From: Eulemur rufifrons
Taxonomy: Eukaryota; Chordata; Mammalia; Primates; Lemuridae
Length of the DNA: 64,000 nucleotides
Direction of reading: 5' to 3'
Assembly (NCBI RefSeq): GCF_041146395.1
Contig: NC_090984.1
Coordinates: forward strand, 86,997,114 to 87,061,113
Part shown: positions 57,491 to 64,000 of the stretch, piece by piece
How positions within the stretch are numbered: position 1 is the stretch's first letter
How the letters are laid out: every line of letters starts with the position of its first letter
Program-made: the position numbers and the translations under genes
Notes under the pieces: model-generated
The model's input: only the letters and a program-made list of their open reading frames with translations
Told to the model about the DNA's origin: nothing
The model's database searches: none

Positions 57491-59188
57491 TCCTTGTTGA
57501 TACCTGCTGTGGGGAGGGAGGCTGGGAAGACTGGTGGTAGCTGCAAGGTCTGACAAACTTCATTAAAGGAACGCAGAATTCTTTCTCTTAGTTTTAAATC
57601 CCAGGACAACTTTCTTATATATCATAGCCAAATGTAACAATACCAAATGTGAAACACAGTTGAAAATAACAATAAAGGTAATGCCTTTTATTAATATAAA
57701 ATGACATCTATCCACTTAAAACTCTTTGGATTTATGAGCATACAATGAAAAGAAGAATTAATGCCCTTTATAAAAATGCATAAAGATATACCAAACCAGC
57801 CAATTTCTCCTATGAGACAAGACGATTCAACATGTCTAAAGTCATGGGTATTTGGAATCTATTTAGAAATATTGCTTCTTCATTTTGAATGTAGTTTTAA
57901 TCAGGTGATAATGGCTTCGCTTAAGAACAGGAGGAAGTGGGTAATGCAGAAACCAGTTCAATTTTGCCTTAGTGTACATTTTGTTATTTTTGTACCAACA
58001 GACTTACCTTTCTATCAACTGTTGCTTATTGAGACTAGTAAAACTGTTTGTTTTCTGTGAGTGTAAATCAACAGAGTAAGTTGGGGAATGTTTGAACGCT
58101 AAGGAGAAGAATGAGTGTGCCAAGTAGTAATGAACACACATGTCCTGCATAGATTTTCTGGTGCAGAAGACTGGACTTGGTGCTCTTTGAGGACACTGAA
58201 GAAGTACCTGCTCTTGTGGAATATAGGGTCCAGTTACAGAGATAAAATATGCACATATAAGACACCTTACATTTTTGAGGCAACATATTAACAAAAGCAA
58301 AAAAAGATAAAATGTGAAATTGTAAGTAAATGCAAAACTTTTAACAATGTGCAAAGAGAAGAATGATTAGAATGAAGATACAGCCAGTAAGTGAAGATTT
58401 TCAAACCAGCTACTGTAAATAAAAGCTTCCTGGGATGAAAAGTTTACACAAGATTATTCCCAACACTTAGACTAAGTTAAATCAAGGTTGCTGCTTGATA
58501 ATTATTTTTCATGTTAAGTATGACAAGAGACTTACATGTCTTCTGTTAGCAGAATTTTGAAGTAAACTTTGCTTTTCCTTTAACAAGCAAGAAAGAATTT
58601 CAATAGTTCTTGGTTTCTCTTTGTGAAATAAATATTTTGATGCTTTACTTAGATATTGCAAACTAACAATGCTATATGTAAATTGTCTTTCATTCCATAC
58701 ACATTTGAATTTATTTGAGCAGAGGAACATGAACATAAAAATCTTACTTTAATATGTATTTCAGGAGAAATAGCTGTTATTAATAATTCTGTTATATCAA
58801 GATAAAAAGTTGGATGACTCATGGCCAGTGATAAAAATGTCATTATGTAATGACACAAAAATAAAATTGAAATATACAATATAAAATGGTTATTTTAGCT
58901 ACAGAAGAAACTGATATACCTTGGTGTTTTTTAATGTAGATTTACTTTCATGTCACCTTTGTATACAGAAGATCAGAAATTGAGTATTGTAACAACCACC
59001 TGCTTTTCTGCTGTGAGCATATGTCTCAACCCAGGCATTGCAAGTTCTCTTATATTTTCTGTTACAAATGTCTTCAAATCCTAAACTCTGTAATCCTGGC
59101 ATGATTCATAATGAACAGATAGCTGTAAAAGAAATCCCACAGGATACATTTCTGTCCCCTGAATTTCTACTCAGCTATATATATATTT

Positions 59189-59208
59189 ACACACACACAC
59201 ACACACAC
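59189..59208. repeat. (CA)n microsatellite
   Basis: About ten AC units next to a short TA run at 59176-59185. Confidence 0.9.
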
Positions 59209-59401
59209 AGAGGCACATATATAACATATATATCTGTGCAAGATAGAGAGGTGGATCTAACTCATCAGTATAGTTCAGCCTCAACATAAGGATCTCATGT
59301 CACAAGAATGCTCACCTGATTTCACTGGCCAATAATGGAAAATGTCACCAGTGAGCAGCGGAGAAGAGTCAGCCCAGTAAGCTGACTCCACACCCTTCAA
59401 A

Positions 59402-59427
59402 ACACACACACACACACACACACACAC
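59402..59427. repeat. (CA)n microsatellite
   Basis: About thirteen perfect AC units. Confidence 0.9.
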
Positions 59428-60154
59428 TCGCTCCAGTTTCACTTTTGCCTTCTTAACATATTGGATATCTGTGTACTATTTCCTTTGAAGAAGTAGTCTG
59501 CCACTTTAAAAACATATTGTTAACCACTGTCCTGAAAGATGGGGTATAATACCTTAGAAGCAGTCTAACGTAAAACCATTGCATTTCAAGTCAAATCCCC
59601 AGCAGAAAATACCCTATATCAAAAGAGAGAAATACAGATTAGGAATTGGTTTATCAAATAAAATGCAAAACAAATGAAATTAAAGGGTGGTATTTAATGG
59701 GTCATAAATCTTAATCTCTTATTTCTGAGAAATAAGACACACGGTCAAGGGACTCCACTCACATCTTACTCAATTTTTCTAAATCAGAATTCTTTGCATG
59801 CATTTAAGATTATCTAAGTGTATAATTGTCACCTCATATGATGAGTGTGTGCTTTCAGGATCCCGTCCTTGTGCACACATAAACCCACCACAATGAGCTC
59901 AGTCCAGTTGTCTAAGAGTTATCTCCTTTAAATGTGTAGATTATGTTTCATTTTTAGGCTCACTCCGAGTAGATGCTGCCATGGTGCCAGTCCTCTTAGG
60001 GGAAGACCCTTGTCAATGGCAGATATACAAATAATTGTGAAAATACTGAAACCTTTCATTCTAAGTATGTACAGAAATCAGATTCAGCAGAAGAACTTTG
60101 AAACAAATCCACTTTATTTTTCACCCCAAATCTGTACAATACCCAATTTAAAAA

Positions 60155-60330
60155 GCTAATAGAGCATTACAGTTTCAAAGTGCTCTTTTATTAGCCATTA
60201 GCTTGTTTGGTCCTCCCGCTGGTCCCATAAGATGGCCCCTGTTACACAAGATACAGATACTAGAAGAGGCAGGAGTTTAATTTGACAGAAACTCAGATTT
60301 TCTGGCTTCAAATTCCCCATAGGGAACAAG
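60155..60330 (-). mobile_element. MIR SINE, diverged
   Basis: 'cattacagtttcaaagtgc', 'gtcctcccgctggtcccataagatggcccctgttacacaagatacag', 'ctggcttcaaattcc' in blocks. Confidence 0.55.
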
Positions 60331-60450
60331 CTCACCTCTGATTTAAAGTTTCACATTCTTTGATTCAAGGACAGTATCAGAATTTTAATATCTTAACTCT
60401 ATAGGCAAAACTTCCCTCTCTTTCAATGCATTTCTTTGACTTACTGTCTA

Positions 60451-60501
60451 TAGGGGAGGAGGAGGGACAGGGAGAGAGGGAAAGAGGGAGAGAGGGAGAG
60501 C
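60451..60501 (+). repeat. AG-rich purine tract
   Basis: GGGA/GAGA-type units over about 50 bp with one C. Confidence 0.85.
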
Positions 60502-60845
60502 ATTTTGATGGGAAGGTAGATGAACATCTCGAGTGTATTCTTGAGTCTATGAAAATTTTCACCAGTTCCTCCCATTGTTTACTATGAATGGAGTCATGTG
60601 AGTATGTATATACAAGAATAACTATAAGCTGAAAGCATCAAAATGCTTTTAAAATTCAATAGAAGGGCCTGGGGACCCAAGTGCTATTGCAAAATTATGG
60701 CAATTAAGTCCTTAAAAGCAATCTTATTTCATTGACAGTGAGCAACAATTAATCTGAGCTGATTTATGTCGCTGAGGAAGAGAAAAATCTCCTCTCAATT
60801 TATACTCATAATGGCTCTTTTGACTAAATTGACTCATATTTTCTA

Positions 60846-61117
<272 letters not shown>

Positions 61118-61319
61118 TTGACCATTACTAACCTGTAGTAATAATGGTCCATGGTTTAGAACATCACATACAACTAGTTGAAAACAAAAAGAACTTAGCA
61201 ATTAAAATTCTAGCATTCAATTTAGAGCTTAAAAAGGAATTTATTAATTTAGCTTTAAAATTCTTTTGAAAATGTGGCACATGGAAATGATAATAGAAAA
61301 AATTCAAACAGTACAAAAA

Positions 61320-61790
61320 ATACACAGTAAAATCTTGACTCTCCATCTCCAATCACTTAGCTCCCATGCCCAGAGGTAACCACTGTGAGGTGCTTCTTGT
61401 TCATTCTTCCAGAGACAGTCTATGTATATACGCATAGATGTAGATTTTCTTTTTTAAAAACACAATGTTAGCATGCCATACATATTATTTTATGTCTTGC
61501 TTTTTGTCCTTAGTATATCTTGAGATTAGCCCATGTCTATATATATGGAATCAACTCACTTTTCTTACTAGTGGGATAACAGTATTTGCATGCATGTACT
61601 GCCAGTGAAATATGCCCTATGGATGGGCTTCAAGGTTTTGTCTAGTCTTTTGCTGTAGTGAATCTGAAAAAAAAAAAAATACTATAGTGAATATCCTTCT
61701 ATGTGTGCCTTTACGTATATATATGAGTATAGTTGTAAGACAAATTCCTAAAATAAATTTTTTTGACTCAAAACATGGTTTAACTGAGAA
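61320..61790 (-). mobile_element. L1ME-like fragment
   Basis: 'catgcccagaggtaaccactg', 'cattcttccagagac', 'gttagcatgccatacatattattttatgtcttgc', 'tatcttgagattagcccatg', 'ggatgggcttcaagg', 'tagtgaatatccttctatgtgtgcc', 'agacaaattcctaaaat' in blocks follow reversed old L1 sequence. Confidence 0.75.
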
Positions 61791-63372
61791 TTTCTGACAT
61801 TGCTTAATTGTTTCAACTGAAAGTTACTCAAAAAAGATTTACAATCGTTCAGAGAGAAAAGAATCAAGAGTAAGTGTTAATTATCTTCCTTCACAAAGAC
61901 AATACTGAAATGGAAGCCACTTTCAGGAAATATAGTTTTTCGGTTTTGGGCATTTTTTTCGTGGTCAATGTTGGAAAGTTAGAAAGAAGAACAGGAGAAT
62001 TTCTGTCATTTGAGGTCCAGTCACTCATTAAGACCTCTGGGAGAAAGGCTATCAAAATAGTAATCCACAAAGCTTCCGTCCTCCTTAAGGCTTTATCACC
62101 TTCTCCACCTCTAATGCATGCTGGCATGAAGCGGCTGAAATGAAACATGCTATTATATATATATATATATATATATTTCTTCCCTAAATCACAAACAGTG
62201 GTCTGCACAGGGAAAACCTTCCTTGTCCAGATCTGAGACTTCTTATTCCTTGAGGGTCTTTCTGGAGCCTTGAGAAAAGATAAGAAGAAATTGGACAGAT
62301 CTGACACGTCTCCATCTTAGGAAGCAATTTTGCAGGCAGAACCAAACTTTCCCTCTAACATTCCATTGCCAGGGCAAAACTCTCCCAGCGTAGCTGAGAA
62401 TGCCCCAAATTTCAAGGTGTTCGAATAAAGGAAGGGTCTGGGTGAGAATAATGTTTGCATGAGATAAAATGTAAAATCCCATCTATTCTTTCTTTTCACA
62501 CACACACACAAAATTAAAATTACCTAGCACATTTTTCTAGCCTACTGCCAAAAATCTGAGATGGAGTTTTTTGTCTTGCTCTCGACTGCTGATGCTGGCT
62601 TCCTTCAAGGCAATTCAGGACAGCATCTGGCTTACCTCATGTTTCACTGAAATACAGGTTCTGAAAAGCAGCCCGAAGATGACATTCTGGGAAGAGGACC
62701 GATGTTGCATGCGGCGGGGGAGGGACAGGGAGGCAGAGGAGGGGAGGTGGCTGAGCAGTGTTAATGCAAATGTATTCCCGGGCTTATTCGCTGGCAAACC
62801 CAGTGGACACCCAGCCATTTGAATCCAGGCCAGCGAGTTTGGCTCATCTTCTGCTGGCAAAGCACGAGCCCAGCACAGCGTCCTGCTGCTGTTGGCATGT
62901 AGACAGCTGTCTTTCTTCATCTGACTCTCGCTACCACCGCCGCAGACTCAACAGGTGTTGCCAGGGACACAGTGTGTTTGGCAGCTGTCAACTTTCAATA
63001 ATCATCTCTGTAGCATATCCCTTTCTATTCTCTCACTCCAGTTCTTCCCTCTTCTCCACCCCCTTCAGAAACCCCAGCACCATTTGGGCCTTTGCAAAGG
63101 GCAGAGTCAGGCAAAGATGCTGATATAGGCACATGGTCATCTGGCGGGAGAAACCACACCCGGGCCTGCATGTGACCAGGATTTCTGTAATACAGGACAC
63201 AGGCCTTCGGGGGCCATCCAGTTATCCTATTTTATTCCCCTTCTGAGGTAAACTTGGGTTTTCTGTTTTGTTTTTGTTTTTTGCTTAAGCCAGTATTCCT
63301 TGAGGTTTGTTTTATGTGCAGTCAGATACAATCCATGGTGGTATAGGTTTTCACCATGTTGAAATTGTATTC
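61791..63372. other. Unique sequence
   Basis: Contains a (TA)n tract and a relatively GC-rich stretch at about 62690-62980. Frames of 79-138 codons lack domains. The 25-bp exact match to 40559-40583 lies at 63291-63315. No gene supported. Confidence 0.45.
62152..62175. repeat. (TA)n microsatellite
   Basis: About twelve TA units. Likely unstable. Confidence 0.9.
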
Positions 63373-63397
63373 TTCATCATCATCATCATCATCATCT
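63373..63397. repeat. (CAT)n trinucleotide repeat
   Basis: About eight perfect CAT units. Confidence 0.95.
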
Positions 63398-63454
63398 CTA
63401 TGACATGGCCTCAAACTGCCCACAACTGTGTTCTATTCTTTTTTGGGGAGATGA

Positions 63455-63590
63455 TTAAATTATCATTATATTTTTATTTTTAATTGACTATATATATTTA
63501 TGGTGTACAACACGATGTTTTGAAATATGTATACATTGTACAGTAGCTAAATCAAGCTAATTAACATATGCATTACCTCTGAGGTAAACG
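63455..63590 (-). mobile_element. L1 3' UTR fragment
   Basis: 'tttttaattgactatatatatttatggtgtac', 'gatgttttgaaatatgtatacattg', 'gctaaatcaagctaattaacatatgcattacctc' in blocks. This is a common L1 3' end in reverse. Confidence 0.9.
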
Positions 63591-63674
63591 GTTGACCCAT
63601 TTTTTCCTGAACTTATTTCCTACAATTTTTCATTAGCTATTAATATTTTGAATTCTAGCCCCCCTCCTATAAGC

Positions 63675-63815
63675 TTGGTGGTCTTAACCATGTTCTTTAA
63701 CTTTCCAAGCCTCAGTTTCCTCATCTGAAAAATGAAGATAAAAATATGTGCCACCTATATCAATGAGATAAAGTTGACAAAATGTTTAATGCTAAGTGCC
63801 CAAGATAATAATTCC
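63675..63815 (+). mobile_element. MIR SINE fragment
   Basis: 'ttctttaactttccaagcctcagtttcctcatctgaaaaatgaagataaa' in blocks is the MIR core. It continues 'atgagataaagttgac' and 'gctaagtgcccaagataata'. Confidence 0.85.
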
Positions 63816-64000
63816 CTTCTTCCCCCATCTCCTCCTGAGTTTCGATCTTAAAAGCCCTAGGCTTTAACTAACCGCCCTGAACTCCCAGAGACGGGAGGCC
63901 TCGCTCACCCCCAGCGTGTGCTGGGTGCTTGAAATGGTTCTGTTCTGGGGCTTCCCTCCCACTCGAATCAAAGTCAGAGCCAGAACACACGCTGGCCCCT

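Larger units (their letters stand above)
57491..60154. other. Unique AT-rich sequence with microsatellites
   Basis: Frames up to 116 codons (58004-58354, minus) lack domains. No gene supported. Contains CA tracts at 59189-59208 and 59402-59427. Confidence 0.45.

Overview
This window reads as noncoding nuclear DNA of a primate, most likely a strepsirrhine (lemur or galago lineage). The best evidence is the full-length Alu at 56.4-56.75 kb. Its two-armed structure, its 'gcatcagcctagctcacagcaacctc' style left arm (described here, not quoted beyond this fragment) and its AT-rich linker before the right arm match lemur-type Alu rather than human AluJ/S/Y. The mammal-wide repeats MIR, L2, MER5 and MaLR LTRs support a placental genome. 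Repeat names come from memory of consensus sequences, not from a search.

I find no intact protein-coding gene, rRNA, tRNA or CRISPR array. Every open frame is short (at most 183 codons). The longest either lie in repeats or show no recognisable domain. The one gene-derived locus I can name is a GC-rich, minus-strand processed pseudogene of SNRPD2 (Sm D2) at about 39.47-39.94 kb, with stops, indels and a poly(A) remnant.

Layout. 0-5.2 kb is dominated by L2 fragments, one of them about 1.2 kb and split by an Alu monomer, plus a palindromic MITE. 5.4-8 kb holds several MIRs and a MaLR-like LTR. 8-13.8 kb has sparse repeats, MER5A and L2. 13.8-21.4 kb is repeat-poor, AT-rich unique DNA with enhancer-like stretches. 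21.4-28.8 kb holds microsatellites, an L1 with an inverted 5' part, an ancient CR1/L3-like block, a hAT MITE and a solo LTR. 28.8-39.4 kb is mostly unique with scattered MIRs. 39.4-43.5 kb is a dense retroelement block: SNRPD2 pseudogene, about 2 kb of L2, an Alu, and an LTR nested in another LTR. 43.5-64 kb is AT-rich with L1 fragments, two Alus, a Tigger-like element, MIRs and microsatellites.

The window is therefore best described as intergenic or deep intronic DNA. Nothing here forms an operon or pathway. The items most worth checking are the repeat-poor blocks as possible regulatory DNA, the datable nested insertions, an exon-like open frame ending in a splice-donor consensus at 24.5 kb, and a 25-bp exact match shared by two distant places.
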